Counted from the stretch's first letter, positions 54,862-63,928 are shown. The stretch is 64,000 nt of DNA from Janthinobacterium sp. UMAB-56 (GCF_900095265.1 NZ_LT607655.1:330301-394300), one strand, 5' to 3'. Numbers and translations are program-made. Notes: generated from the sequence alone by a model not told the origin.

Positions 54862-56249
54862 CCAACCGGCGCATGCAATCCTGCCTCACCGCCCTACTGC
54901 TGTGCTGGACCCTGGCTGCATGCGCCTCGCTGCCCAATGTCAAGAACCTCAACACCACATTGGCCCCCGTAGCCAGGCCCAAGGTCATCACAGGCAAGGG
55001 CGCCGTGCTGAACGTCAACAGCCGCGCCGCCCTGCTCAACAAGCGCTGGGCCAAGTCCGGCATGGATTTGAAAACCCAGGCAGCCCTGGAAGAAGCGGCC
55101 ACAGGCGTGCCTTTGATCAAGGGGAACAAGGTGACCCTGCTGTTTGACGGCCCGCAAACCATGGCCGCCATGTTCCAGGCCATCAGCGAAGCGAAGAACA
55201 GCATCAACCTGGAAACGTATATCTTCGACCAGGACCCGCTGGGCCTGAAGTTCGCCGACATGCTCATCGAAAAGCAGCAATCGGGCGTGACGGTCAACGT
55301 CATCTACGACAGCGTGGGCACCATCGGCGTGCCGCAAGCGTTCTTCGAGCGCATGCGCGCGGCAGGCGTGCACCTGGTCGCGTTCAACCCCGTCAATCCG
55401 GCCAAGCTCAAGGGCGACGACTGGAAGATCAACAACCGCGATCACCGCAAGGTGCTGATTGTCGACGGCAAGACGGCGTTTACGGGTGGCGTCAATATCA
55501 GCGATACCTATGCCAAGAGCTCGCTGTTCCGCTCCAAGAACAAGTCCGCCGACAAGAGCGACGTGGGCTGGCGCGATACGCACGTGAAAGTGGAAGGCCC
55601 GGCCGTGGCCGCCTTCCAGTGGCTGTTCATCCGCACCTGGGCACAGCAAGACCAGGCGGACTTGCCCGACGCCAATTATTTTCCTATCCTGTCGGAAGTG
55701 GGCGACAAGCTGGTGCGCGTGGTGGCAAGCGAGCCGGATGGCGGCTTTGAAATCTACAAGGCGTATATTTTAGCCATTCAGGAAGCGAAGAAATCCATCC
55801 ACATCACCTCCGCCTATTTCGTGCCCGACCAGCAAACGGTGGACGCCCTGGTGGCGGCCGCCAAGCGGGGCGTGGACGTGACCGTGGTGCTGCCCGGCGT
55901 GTCCGACAGCGGCCTGGTGTTCCATGCCGGGCACGCGCTGTACGACCAGTTGCTGGCCGGCGGCATCCGCATTTTTCATTTAAAACTGGCCGTGCTGCAC
56001 GCCAAGACGGCCGTCATCGACGGTGCCTGGTCGACCGTGGGCTCGACCAACATCGACATGCGCAGCTTCCTGCATAACAGCGAACTGAATGTGATCGTGC
56101 TGGGCGACAGTTTCGGCCGTGAAATGGAAAACGCCTTCCAGGAAGACTTGCGCGACTCGGAAGAGATCACCAAGGCGAAATGGGAGACGCGGCCCATCTC
56201 GGACCGCATGAAGGAGTGGGCCGCGCGCTTCATGAATTACTGGTTATAA
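54858..56249 (+). CDS. Phospholipase-D-family lipoprotein (cardiolipin-synthase-like)
   Basis: A 463-aa lipoprotein (lipobox TLAAC, Cys22) with two HKD motifs: HRKVLIVDG...GGVN and HAKTAVIDG...GSTN. Both keep H, K and D, so phosphatidyl transfer or hydrolysis is likely. It resembles ClsC/YmdC more than ClsA, which has membrane segments. ATGA overlap with the previous gene. Confidence 0.92.
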   Translation: MTNRRMQSCLTALLLCWTLAACASLPNVKNLNTTLAPVARPKVITGKGAVLNVNSRAALLNKRWAKSGMDLKTQAALEEAATGVPLIKGNKVTLLFDGPQTMAAMFQAISEAKNSINLETYIFDQDPLGLKFADMLIEKQQSGVTVNVIYDSVGTIGVPQAFFERMRAAGVHLVAFNPVNPAKLKGDDWKINNRDHRKVLIVDGKTAFTGGVNISDTYAKSSLFRSKNKSADKSDVGWRDTHVKVEGPAVAAFQWLFIRTWAQQDQADLPDANYFPILSEVGDKLVRVVASEPDGGFEIYKAYILAIQEAKKSIHITSAYFVPDQQTVDALVAAAKRGVDVTVVLPGVSDSGLVFHAGHALYDQLLAGGIRIFHLKLAVLHAKTAVIDGAWSTVGSTNIDMRSFLHNSELNVIVLGDSFGREMENAFQEDLRDSEEITKAKWETRPISDRMKEWAARFMNYWL

Positions 56250-56298
56250 GACACAGGCAGACACAGGCGCGTGCGCCGGCAGATCGGAGCAGGTCGGC

Positions 56299-57117
56299 TT
56301 ACAGTGGCCGCAAGCTGGCCCACACCCCGCCCTGGCGCTCAAACGCCTCCGTGCTGACCTTTTCAAAGTCGGCACTGTCTTCATTCCAGCTGTAGCGTTC
56401 GACGCGGATGCAGCTGTCGTCGATGCGGATGACATTGAACGAATTCGACTCGCCCCTGCCCCGCGTGGACGTGGCCGTGCCCGCCTGCACCATCAGGGCG
56501 GCGTAGCCGTCGATCTTGTAGCGTGCCGAGGTGTCGCCTGCATGGCTGGCGTGCAAATGGCCGGCCAGCAACAGGTCGACGCCACATTCGGAAAACATGT
56601 GCAACGCCAGCGGCGCGCGCTCGACCAGCTCATTCTTGTCGAAATGCTCGGGCAAGTCAAAGGGATGGTGCGTGACGATGATGCGCGTCAAGCCGGGCGG
56701 CAAACGACCCAGGCGTTCACGCAGGAAAGCAATCTGTTCGTGACTGATGCGGCCATCCTTGAACGTCAGCGAGCGGGCCGTGTTGATGCCCAGCACGGCG
56801 ATTTCCTCGTCCACATATTCGGGCGACAAATCGTCCGTCACATGGCGCCGGTACTTCACCAGCGGCGTTACAAAGCGGGAAAAAACGTTGTACAGGGGCA
56901 CGTCATGGTTGCCCGGCACGATGATCTGCGGCCCCGGCAAGCTGTCGAGAAAGTGCCGCGCCTGCTGGAATTGCGCGCTGCGGGCGCGCTGGGTCAGGTC
57001 GCCCGACACCACCACCACATCGGGTTCCAGGCGCTCGACCAGCGCACGCAAGGGCGCCAGCAGGGCAGGATCGACCCGGCCAAAATGCAAGTCGGACAAA
57101 TGCACGAGGGTACGCAT
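56299..57117 (-). CDS. Metallophosphoesterase
   Basis: A 272-aa calcineurin-type phosphoesterase with all metal motifs: HLSDLHFG, VSGDLTQRA, PGNHD, THHPFDLP and LAGHLHASH. Such enzymes cleave phosphomonoesters or diesters, including lipid head groups. It starts three bases after the lipid kinase stop and is the last gene of the PAP2-kinase-phosphoesterase operon. Confidence 0.92.
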   Translation of the reverse strand: MRTLVHLSDLHFGRVDPALLAPLRALVERLEPDVVVVSGDLTQRARSAQFQQARHFLDSLPGPQIIVPGNHDVPLYNVFSRFVTPLVKYRRHVTDDLSPEYVDEEIAVLGINTARSLTFKDGRISHEQIAFLRERLGRLPPGLTRIIVTHHPFDLPEHFDKNELVERAPLALHMFSECGVDLLLAGHLHASHAGDTSARYKIDGYAALMVQAGTATSTRGRGESNSFNVIRIDDSCIRVERYSWNEDSADFEKVSTEAFERQGGVWASLRPL

Positions 57118-57120
57118 GAG

Positions 57121-58023
57121 CTACTCCTTGACTGGCGCTGGCACGATCACGTCCAGCGCGGCGGGACGGATGCGGTACTGCAGCGGCGTATTCATGACGC
57201 TCACTTCGCCATCGGTGGCCACGCGCAGGCGGCGGTGGTGCGTGGCGATTTCCAGGTCATTGGCCATCAGCATGTCGAAATCCTTGGCTTGCGACAGCTT
57301 GCCGAACAGCGCGTGCAGTGCCAGCTTCAGCAAGCCCAGGCGGCCCGGACGCTGCGCCACGTATAGGCTCAGCTGGCCGCCATTGAGCCGCTCGCGCTCG
57401 CCGATATTCAAGCCTTCCATCAGATATTCATTATTGCCGATGAAGACGAAAGGCGTGCGTCGCGCATGCACGGTGCCCTTGAGTTTCAGCTGTACGCTGA
57501 GAAAGGGATAGCGGCGCAGCGCGGCCAGCAGCGCCCAGCTGAAGGCCAGCCACTTGCCCCGTCCCAGCCGGCGCTGCTGCTTTTCGCGGTCGCGCACGAT
57601 GTCCGGATACAGGCCCAGGCTGGAATTGTTCAGGAAGATGCGGCCATTGACTTCGCCCACGTCCACCTGGTGGCGCACGCCCTGCGCCACGTTGGCAATC
57701 GCCGCATCGAGGTCGAGCGGGATATTCAAATCCTTGGCGAAATGATTCAACGTGCCCAGTGGCAAGACGCCAAACGGCGTGCCGCTGCCGACAACGACGG
57801 ATGCCACGGCATTGATGGTGCCGTCGCCGCCACCGGCCACGACAATGGGCGCGCCATCGCGCAGGGCTTGCTCGGCCGTGGCGATCATCTCGGCGCCGCT
57901 CTGCGCCAGCGTGATGGCGGCGTCGAGTCCCACGGCGGCAAAAGTCGCTTCAAGCTGCTGCGCCCAGTCGGGCGCATAGCCGCAACCGGCGCCCGCATTG
58001 ATGATGACTGCTATCTTGCTCAG
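57121..58023 (-). CDS. Diacylglycerol-kinase-family lipid kinase, apparently CTG start
   Basis: A 300-aa protein with the DAGK catalytic signature VVAGGGDGTINAV and later GTLNHFAKDLNIP. The family N-terminus (SKIAVIINAGAGCG) is encoded upstream of the first ordinary start (GTG 57933), so the true start lies further up. Between the upstream stop and that N-terminus there is no ATG, GTG or TTG; CTG at 58023-58021 has AAGGGG eight bases upstream and fits best. The kinase phosphorylates diacylglycerol or a related lipid. It sits 12 bases after the PAP2 gene and 3 bases before the phosphoesterase, so one operon. Confidence 0.85.
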   Translation of the reverse strand: MSKIAVIINAGAGCGYAPDWAQQLEATFAAVGLDAAITLAQSGAEMIATAEQALRDGAPIVVAGGGDGTINAVASVVVGSGTPFGVLPLGTLNHFAKDLNIPLDLDAAIANVAQGVRHQVDVGEVNGRIFLNNSSLGLYPDIVRDREKQQRRLGRGKWLAFSWALLAALRRYPFLSVQLKLKGTVHARRTPFVFIGNNEYLMEGLNIGERERLNGGQLSLYVAQRPGRLGLLKLALHALFGKLSQAKDFDMLMANDLEIATHHRRLRVATDGEVSVMNTPLQYRIRPAALDVIVPAPVKE

Positions 58024-58035
58024 GATCGTTTCCCC

Positions 58036-58794
58036 TTATTTGGTTTGCCGGATATGCCGGCGGCGGCGCAGGGTCGACACGCCGGCGATACAGATGGCCA
58101 GCCAGCCATAGCTTTCCGCCATCGCCGCCAGCACATCGCTCAGGTAATGCGCGCCCAGGTAGATGCGGCTGAAGCCCACCAGCGCCGCCATCAGGAAGGC
58201 GCCCAGCGCGATGGCGATGCGCTTGCCCCAGGCGCCGGGCGCCGTCTGGCAAATCAGGTAGGCGGCCAGCAAGCCGTACAGGGCTGTCGAGGTGGCCGTG
58301 TGGCCACTGGGAAAGCTGTACGTGCTCAAGGCCGTCTGCAGGATGGGCTCGTCAAAACTGGGCCGCGCGCGGACAAAAATGTACTTTAGCAGCAGGTTCA
58401 AAAACATGACGCCCGGCATGGTGATGAGCAGGGTAAACAGCCAATAGGTGGCGCCCTTGCGGTGCAGATACCAGCCCAGCAAGGTCGCCAGGGTGATGGC
58501 GCCGATCACGCCGTGCATATGCGTGACGACCAGCAGGCAGCTGGTGATCCACGGCACGGCATGCTGGTTGAACCAGTGCGCCACCTGCAGGTCGATCACC
58601 GTGATCCGGGCCATGCCCATGACGGCTTCGGCGATCTCGTGAAACACCACGATGGCGGCCAGCATCAAGGCCAAGCCGACCGTCATATGCAGGCCCAGCT
58701 CGCCCTCGGGCGACAGGCGCGCCTCGACGAAGCGCTGCAGTTTTGCGGTCCAGCCCGTGGTCATGCCCATGTCATTTTTTTCTTGCAAACTCAT
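58036..58794 (-). CDS. PAP2-family lipid phosphatase
   Basis: A 252-aa inner-membrane protein with about six hydrophobic segments and the three PAP2 motifs: KYIFVRARP, PSGHT and SRIYLGAHYLSDV. It dephosphorylates phosphatidate, phosphatidylglycerol phosphate or undecaprenyl pyrophosphate. First gene of the operon with the lipid kinase and phosphoesterase: PAP2 and kinase catalyse opposite steps on diacylglycerol/phosphatidate. The tandem LexA boxes lie 54-88 bases before its start too. Confidence 0.93.
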   Translation of the reverse strand: MSLQEKNDMGMTTGWTAKLQRFVEARLSPEGELGLHMTVGLALMLAAIVVFHEIAEAVMGMARITVIDLQVAHWFNQHAVPWITSCLLVVTHMHGVIGAITLATLLGWYLHRKGATYWLFTLLITMPGVMFLNLLLKYIFVRARPSFDEPILQTALSTYSFPSGHTATSTALYGLLAAYLICQTAPGAWGKRIAIALGAFLMAALVGFSRIYLGAHYLSDVLAAMAESYGWLAICIAGVSTLRRRRHIRQTK

Positions 58795-58847
58795 CTCTCT
58801 TTCATGTTCCTGCTGATGGTCAAAAAAACCACAGCAGCAAAAAAATA

Positions 58848-58882
58848 CTGTTTATTCATACAGTAGCTGTGTTTTCATACAG
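58848..58882. promoter_or_regulatory. lexA box: Tandem LexA boxes
   Basis: CTGTTTATTCATACAG (58848-58863) and CTGTGTTTTCATACAG (58867-58882) both match CTGT-N8-ACAG exactly and share ten of the sixteen bases beyond that core pattern's four ends. They are 19 bases apart, on nearly the same helix face (two turns), in the divergent region of the small gene 58936 and the PAP2 gene. Confidence 0.85.
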
Positions 58883-58935
58883 TAGTTATGCTATTCTGAT
58901 GACTCGTTCAACACATCTCCCTCAAAGGAATTGTC

Positions 58936-59160
58936 ATGGCAACATTGAATAGCGGTTTTGGCTCACGGTTCGGCCTGGAATACGCCCCAAGCTCTTTCCT
59001 CGTCCGCATGGGCAAGCGCGAAATCCTCGTTTGCCGCGACTTCCGCAAGCGCTACTACACCGTCAATCCCTTGATCGAGTGCGGTACGGGCATCGAGCCG
59101 GGCTATGTTGAAGTGCTGCTGATGCGCCGTTGGCTGTTGATCTTATCTAAAGCGCATTAA
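58936..59160 (+). CDS. Small basic protein, predicted SOS gene
   Basis: A 74-aa protein with AAAGGAA six bases before the ATG. It begins MATLNSGFGSRFGLEYAPSS, is basic with Arg/Lys and Tyr (CRDFRKRYYTVNPL), and has no signal peptide or membrane segment except a weak C-terminal hydrophobic end (RRWLLILSK). I do not recognise the family. Two perfect LexA boxes precede it, so it should be induced by DNA damage. Confidence 0.78.
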   Translation: MATLNSGFGSRFGLEYAPSSFLVRMGKREILVCRDFRKRYYTVNPLIECGTGIEPGYVEVLLMRRWLLILSKAH

Positions 59161-59163
59161 GGT

Positions 59164-59190
59164 CACCTTAACCGCGTAGCGGTCTAGGTG
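59164..59190. terminator. Hairpin after the SOS small gene
   Basis: CACCT-TA-ACCGC-GTA-GCGGT-CT-AGGTG; no T run on either strand, so termination is uncertain. Confidence 0.4.
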
Positions 59191-59256
59191 CTCCGTCCGG
59201 CCCCGCCGGGAACGCCTCAGTACCGGCCAGCGGCAACAGCGCTGGCCGACCCTTCA

Positions 59257-60381
59257 CTACTGTGTGCGTTCCGGCGCGGCCGGGCTGGCAGGTGTCTCAG
59301 CAGCTGCGTCGGCAAGTTCGTTGGCAGGCGGTACGCGGTCAGACACATTGGCTTCGTACCACAGCGTTACGAACAGCACCATCACGACGGGGCCGATGAA
59401 CAGACCGACGAGGCCCAGGGTTTCCACGCCGCCCAGAATACCGAACAGCACGGCCAGGAAGGGCAAGCGGGTGGCGTTGCCGATCATGCCGGGGCGCACG
59501 AAGTGGTCAGCCACGAACAGCACCACGGTGCCCCACACGGCAACGCCGATGGCGGCGCCCACATTGCCCTGAAAGACCAGCAAGGCGGCCGCGCACAGGT
59601 AAGCGAGCGGCGCGCCAAACGGGATGATGGCCAAAATGCCGGTGGCGAACGCCCACAGGGCCGGCGACGGCAAGCCGGCGATAGCGTAGGCGAAGCCGAT
59701 CAGCACACCTTCGGCCAGGCCCACCAGCACGAGCCCATTGACGGTGGCGCGTATGGCCATGGGAATCTTTTGCGCATAGCGCCCCCAGCGTTCGGGGCGC
59801 AAGAAATGGCTGCCGACAGCCGTGATCTGGCGCGTCAGCGCTTCGCCATCCTTGTAAAAGAAAAACAGGCATAAAAACGCCAGGCCGAAATCGACCAGGC
59901 GGTGGAAGACATCCGCGCCCAGCACCTTGAGCATGTCGCGCGCGGAATGAAAGCCCCCCACGGCACTGCCCGCAAAGAAGTGGCCGATGCCGTGGGGCTG
60001 GCTCAGGGTGGCTAGCCACCAGTCGCCGACGGTGCTGCCCGCCAGCGGAATATGCGCCACCCAGTCCGGCACGGGCAAGCCATCGGTATTCGCATGCACG
60101 ATGAAATTGGCCAGCACCGGCACTTCGCGCGCCGCCTGCGCCACGCCGAACAGCACGGGAATGATGAAGATGCAGGCAAACGCCAGGGTCAGCACGGCCG
60201 CCGCGATGATGGTGCGCTGGCCCAGTGCCGCGCGCACGCGCCGGTACAAGGGCCAGGTGGCCACGCACAGGATGCCGGCCCACACGAGCGGCAAAAAGAA
60301 ACGCTGCATGACGAAGGCCGTCACGGCGATCAAGGCCAGGGAAAAGCCTGCGCTGACAATGTCGCGCTGGGTATCGCTCAT
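59257..60381 (-). CDS. AI-2E/PerM-family transporter, second copy
   Basis: A 374-aa inner-membrane protein with about eight hydrophobic segments and the family stretches FLPLVWAGILCVATWPLYRRVR, LVGLAEGVLIGFAYAIAGLP and GVETLGLVGLFIGPVVMVLFVTLWYE. It differs clearly from the copy at 31724-32920. Substrate unknown (autoinducer-2 or sodium in relatives). Confidence 0.88.
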   Translation of the reverse strand: MSDTQRDIVSAGFSLALIAVTAFVMQRFFLPLVWAGILCVATWPLYRRVRAALGQRTIIAAAVLTLAFACIFIIPVLFGVAQAAREVPVLANFIVHANTDGLPVPDWVAHIPLAGSTVGDWWLATLSQPHGIGHFFAGSAVGGFHSARDMLKVLGADVFHRLVDFGLAFLCLFFFYKDGEALTRQITAVGSHFLRPERWGRYAQKIPMAIRATVNGLVLVGLAEGVLIGFAYAIAGLPSPALWAFATGILAIIPFGAPLAYLCAAALLVFQGNVGAAIGVAVWGTVVLFVADHFVRPGMIGNATRLPFLAVLFGILGGVETLGLVGLFIGPVVMVLFVTLWYEANVSDRVPPANELADAAAETPASPAAPERTQ

Positions 60382-60473
60382 ACCACTCCATTCGTGCCCC
60401 GCACCGGGGACAGGGACGGGGCTTGGTTACGCGCCAGTTGCGCAGGCGTAGCGTAACACGGCGGCATGGCAAT

Positions 60474-61658
60474 TTATACGAGGCCCAGCTCCACCGGCTT
60501 GACGCCGGCAAACACGTGATCGAGTTGCGCCGGCGTCAAGCCGAACGTGCGGCGCAGCAAACCACCGAGCACGGCGCGATATTCATTGAGCACCGGCATG
60601 TCGCGGTTCTGGAACAAATTCGCCTGCGAAATCGCCACTTGCTCACCCGCCACCTGCTTGCCCTTGAGCCCGCCGCCCAGTACCCAGAACACGCTGCCGT
60701 GGCCGTGATCCGTGCCACGGTTGCCGTTTTCGCGGAAGGTGCGGCCAAACTCGCTGACCACCACCACAACGGTATTGCGCCAGGCACTGCCCATTTCCTG
60801 CGAAAACGCCGCCAGGCCCCGCCCGAGCTCATCGAAGCGCCCCGCCAGGTAGCCGTTGGCGCCACCCTGCCCCACGTGCGTATCCCAGCCACCCACATCG
60901 ACGAAACCGAGATTGTATTTATCCTTCATCAAGCGGGCGATGCGCTGCGCTTCCAGTTCAAAACCCTTGGTACTGATGGCGTTGCGGTTGGCCGCCTGCA
61001 TTTCTCCCGTCAATTCCCGGCTCACATCCTCGCGCACGGCAAAGCCCGCGCTGACGGGTTGCTGCAAGGGCGTGCCTTTGTACATGGCGGCGATGAGCTG
61101 GCTTTGACGCGCATCGATGCCCGACTTGCCCACGGAGCGCAGCCCCATGTTCGGCACTTGCACGCCGCCCTGGAAGATCAGGGGCAACTGGTCCGTGAAC
61201 GAAATGGCGTGATTGCTGCTATTGAGGCTTTGCGCCAGCCGGTTCAAAAAGCCCGAGCGGAAATCGCGGCGCCCGCCCAGTTCCTGTCCCAGTTCGATGC
61301 TGTCCTGCGTCTCGAAATGGCTGCGCGTCAAATCGGTCGTGCCCGCAAATGGAATGAAGGCCGCCTCGCCACCGGTGAACATGGGGTAGACGGTCTCGCG
61401 CAAGGAAGGATGCAGGGCCCAGTCGCTATTCAGGGGCAGTGCGCCGTTTTCCGCGCCCGGCCTGGCAATGGCGATATTCGGCCGCGATGCATAGTAAAAA
61501 TCACTGCCGACCGGCACCAGCAAGTTGTTCGCGTCATAGCCGCCCCGCAAGAAGACGAACAGCAACTTCGCATCCGTGGCCGGTGCGGCCAGCAGACTGC
61601 CCGCATGGGACAACAAGGGCGCGGCGGCCATGGCTTTCAGCAAGTCACGACGATTCAT
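60474..61658 (-). CDS. DUF1501 protein, twin-arginine-type signal
   Basis: A 394-aa protein with an RR signal (MNRRDLLKAMAAAPLLSHAGSLLAAP), suggesting Tat export of a folded protein. DUF1501 core: LLFVFLRGGYDANNLLVP, VDVGGWDTHVGQGG, VVVVSEFGRTFRENGNRGTDHGHGS, which places it in the alkaline-phosphatase-like fold with possible metal ligands (Asp/His). It is encoded 11 bases after the DUF1800 gene, its invariant partner. AAAGGA sets the start. Role unknown. Confidence 0.92.
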   Translation of the reverse strand: MNRRDLLKAMAAAPLLSHAGSLLAAPATDAKLLFVFLRGGYDANNLLVPVGSDFYYASRPNIAIARPGAENGALPLNSDWALHPSLRETVYPMFTGGEAAFIPFAGTTDLTRSHFETQDSIELGQELGGRRDFRSGFLNRLAQSLNSSNHAISFTDQLPLIFQGGVQVPNMGLRSVGKSGIDARQSQLIAAMYKGTPLQQPVSAGFAVREDVSRELTGEMQAANRNAISTKGFELEAQRIARLMKDKYNLGFVDVGGWDTHVGQGGANGYLAGRFDELGRGLAAFSQEMGSAWRNTVVVVVSEFGRTFRENGNRGTDHGHGSVFWVLGGGLKGKQVAGEQVAISQANLFQNRDMPVLNEYRAVLGGLLRRTFGLTPAQLDHVFAGVKPVELGLV

Positions 61659-61669
61659 GGTGATTCCTT

Positions 61670-63214
61670 TCAGCGGTGCATCATTTCGGGGGAAGAAAGA
61701 AGAAATGTATTCCACTCCTGCGGTGAGGCGGCCTGCTCCAGGGCCTGGCGCGTGGCGGGGCTCAAGCCTGGCTGCAGCGACTGGAAATACAAGGCGCTGG
61801 CCAGCTGGGGAAAGGCCATTTTTTCCTGCGGCTGCGGGCCCTCCGTCTTGAACAGGCCGGCGCTGCCCGAACCGATGGTGCGGGCGATATCGAAGCGCGT
61901 CGTCATCTGCCCTGGGCTGGCCCAGGAGGCGTCCGTCAGTGGATAGCCGTCCGGCGTCTGGCGTCCGTACAGTGGCTGGCCCATGCGCGAGAGCCAGTTC
62001 AGCATGGGGCCGGCATTCAGGATGGGCTTATCGTCATAGCTGAGGCGCACGGCCGACACCACGTAATGCATGGGATCCTTGAATTTCTTGCCCAGCGATT
62101 GCCTGAACTCGTTGCTGCTGAACAGGGTCTGCAATACATCGGCGATCATGCCATCGCTCTGCTGGAAAGTGGCCGCCATGCGCGCCACCAGCGGCGCGGG
62201 CGGATTATCGCCGACGAAATACTGGGCCAGCTTGCCGCTGATAAAGTGCGCCGTGGCGGGACTGCGGCTGAGGCGATCCAGCGCTTCGTCGAGCTCGGCC
62301 AGCCCCCTGCCCTTGACCGTTTTCCCAAGGAATTGCTTATCGCCGTAATCGTGACGGTTCGGATTAAATTCGAACAAGCCCTGGCGCACGTACTGCGACT
62401 GCAAGGCGGGCTTGACCTTCGGCGTGTCCGCTCCCAGATTCACCCCGACGCCCGTCAGGATGCGCGCCAGCTCCTGCACATCCATCTGGCTATAGCCGCC
62501 ATTCACGCCCAGCGTATGCAGCTCCATCAGCTCGCGCGCATAGTTTTCATTGATGCGTTTGGCGGCGTTGGCTTCATTGTCCAGGTAGCGCAGCATGGCA
62601 GGATGGTGGACGGTAGCGCCCAACAAGTCGCGGAATTTCCCCAGGACATGAGGCGCGATGGCATTCGCCTCGTAATCGCCCACCATGGCGCGCAAGTTGT
62701 GCTTGCCCTGATGCACGCTGAAATGGTTGAGCCAAAACCAGCTCAGTTGCTGCTGCAACTGGTTTGGTGAATACACATCGAGCAACAGCGAGCGCGTGGC
62801 CGCCTCGCGCGCCAAGCGGTTGAGTTCCTGCTGATAGTCCTTTTGCGCCTGCCGCTTCGCCATGTCGTCCATGACAGCGCTCGCCTCCTTGCGCTTTTGC
62901 TCGACGGACATGACGAGTTGATCGAGCGGCACCTGGCTGATGGTCATGGCATCGATTTGCGCGGCGATGGCCGGCGGCAAGACCGCTTTTCCTGGATGCA
63001 ACTGCGCCTGCAAGTATGCGTTCCAACCTTGCGCCTGTACCTGGCGCACGCTGCCCCCGTTCACGCCCCAGCTGACCCGTTCCAGCATGGCGACGGCTTG
63101 CGCCGGACTGGTCTGCGGGCGATGGTCGGCCTGGACCGCAGGTTCGGTTGCCGCACAGCCGGCCAGCAAGAGCAGGGAAATCAAGGTCGTCGGCAATAAT
63201 CGGTTCGGTGTCAT
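61670..63214 (-). CDS. DUF1800 lipoprotein
   Basis: A 514-aa helical protein with lipobox LLAGC (Cys20) and DUF1800 landmarks: LERVSWGVNGG, WFWLNHFSVHQGKHNLRAMVGDYE, NENYARELMELHTLGVNGGYSQMDV. Probably periplasmic and membrane-bound. Paired with DUF1501 in many bacteria, function unknown. Confidence 0.92.
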   Translation of the reverse strand: MTPNRLLPTTLISLLLLAGCAATEPAVQADHRPQTSPAQAVAMLERVSWGVNGGSVRQVQAQGWNAYLQAQLHPGKAVLPPAIAAQIDAMTISQVPLDQLVMSVEQKRKEASAVMDDMAKRQAQKDYQQELNRLAREAATRSLLLDVYSPNQLQQQLSWFWLNHFSVHQGKHNLRAMVGDYEANAIAPHVLGKFRDLLGATVHHPAMLRYLDNEANAAKRINENYARELMELHTLGVNGGYSQMDVQELARILTGVGVNLGADTPKVKPALQSQYVRQGLFEFNPNRHDYGDKQFLGKTVKGRGLAELDEALDRLSRSPATAHFISGKLAQYFVGDNPPAPLVARMAATFQQSDGMIADVLQTLFSSNEFRQSLGKKFKDPMHYVVSAVRLSYDDKPILNAGPMLNWLSRMGQPLYGRQTPDGYPLTDASWASPGQMTTRFDIARTIGSGSAGLFKTEGPQPQEKMAFPQLASALYFQSLQPGLSPATRQALEQAASPQEWNTFLLSSPEMMHR

Positions 63215-63465
63215 GGCGGTCCTTCAAGCGGTTTCATGCAGAATGCTTGAGGGTACGCCCAGCTTGAACTGCGCATGATTGCCATTTGCAACGAGTTGTA
63301 ATCAAGTGCGAAGGTTCGCCAGCCGAGCTCGCGCGGGCGCGGGGACATTACTAATGAACAATCCCGGATAAAATATGAGCGTGAGTATGGCGTCTTGCCA
63401 TAGCAGCTGCGAATGACCTCTCGACTCAGCCATTATTCATACCATCCATCCACATTCAACATGAA

Positions 63466-63843
63466 ATGAAAATATTATTCATCGTCACACTTGGCATGTT
63501 ATCGCTCGTTCAAACGCCCGCATCCTTGGCGGATAATCTCAATGGAAAGACTCTCTACGTACAGAGATGTGCCATATGCCACGGAACAAATATCAAAGGC
63601 ACAGGAGCATTGGCGAATAAAAGCAATCCGCCCACGCCGGATCTGACAACAGCCGCTTTCAAAAAGCGCCTCAAGGACTATCCGGGCGTGATTGTATCCT
63701 CGGTCATACTGCGTCCGAATGGCGATTTGATTCCAAGGACCTTGAAAGAGAATGGCGTCAAGATCGCGCCATATGCCTGGCGGGTGCAGGATTTTCGCGA
63801 TTTGAATCAATACATGAGCAGCGTGATTTTAAAAAAATCCTGA
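63466..63843 (+). CDS. Single-haem c-type cytochrome
   Basis: A 125-aa periplasmic protein with a signal peptide (cleaved after SLA), haem motif CAICH and GTGALANKSNPPTPDLT typical of small class I cytochromes; a distal Met is not obvious (the only late Met is in YMSSVILKKS). Its codon use is AT-richer than its neighbours. No redox partner gene is adjacent, so it may have been acquired. Confidence 0.85.
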   Translation: MKILFIVTLGMLSLVQTPASLADNLNGKTLYVQRCAICHGTNIKGTGALANKSNPPTPDLTTAAFKKRLKDYPGVIVSSVILRPNGDLIPRTLKENGVKIAPYAWRVQDFRDLNQYMSSVILKKS

Positions 63844-63928
63844 CTGTTCAGCCCCTATGCCGGCAAAAGCTTGATTCGCCAGCCATCCTGTCGCGCTAAC
63901 TGCTGAGATCTGCCCTACGGCTAAAGAA

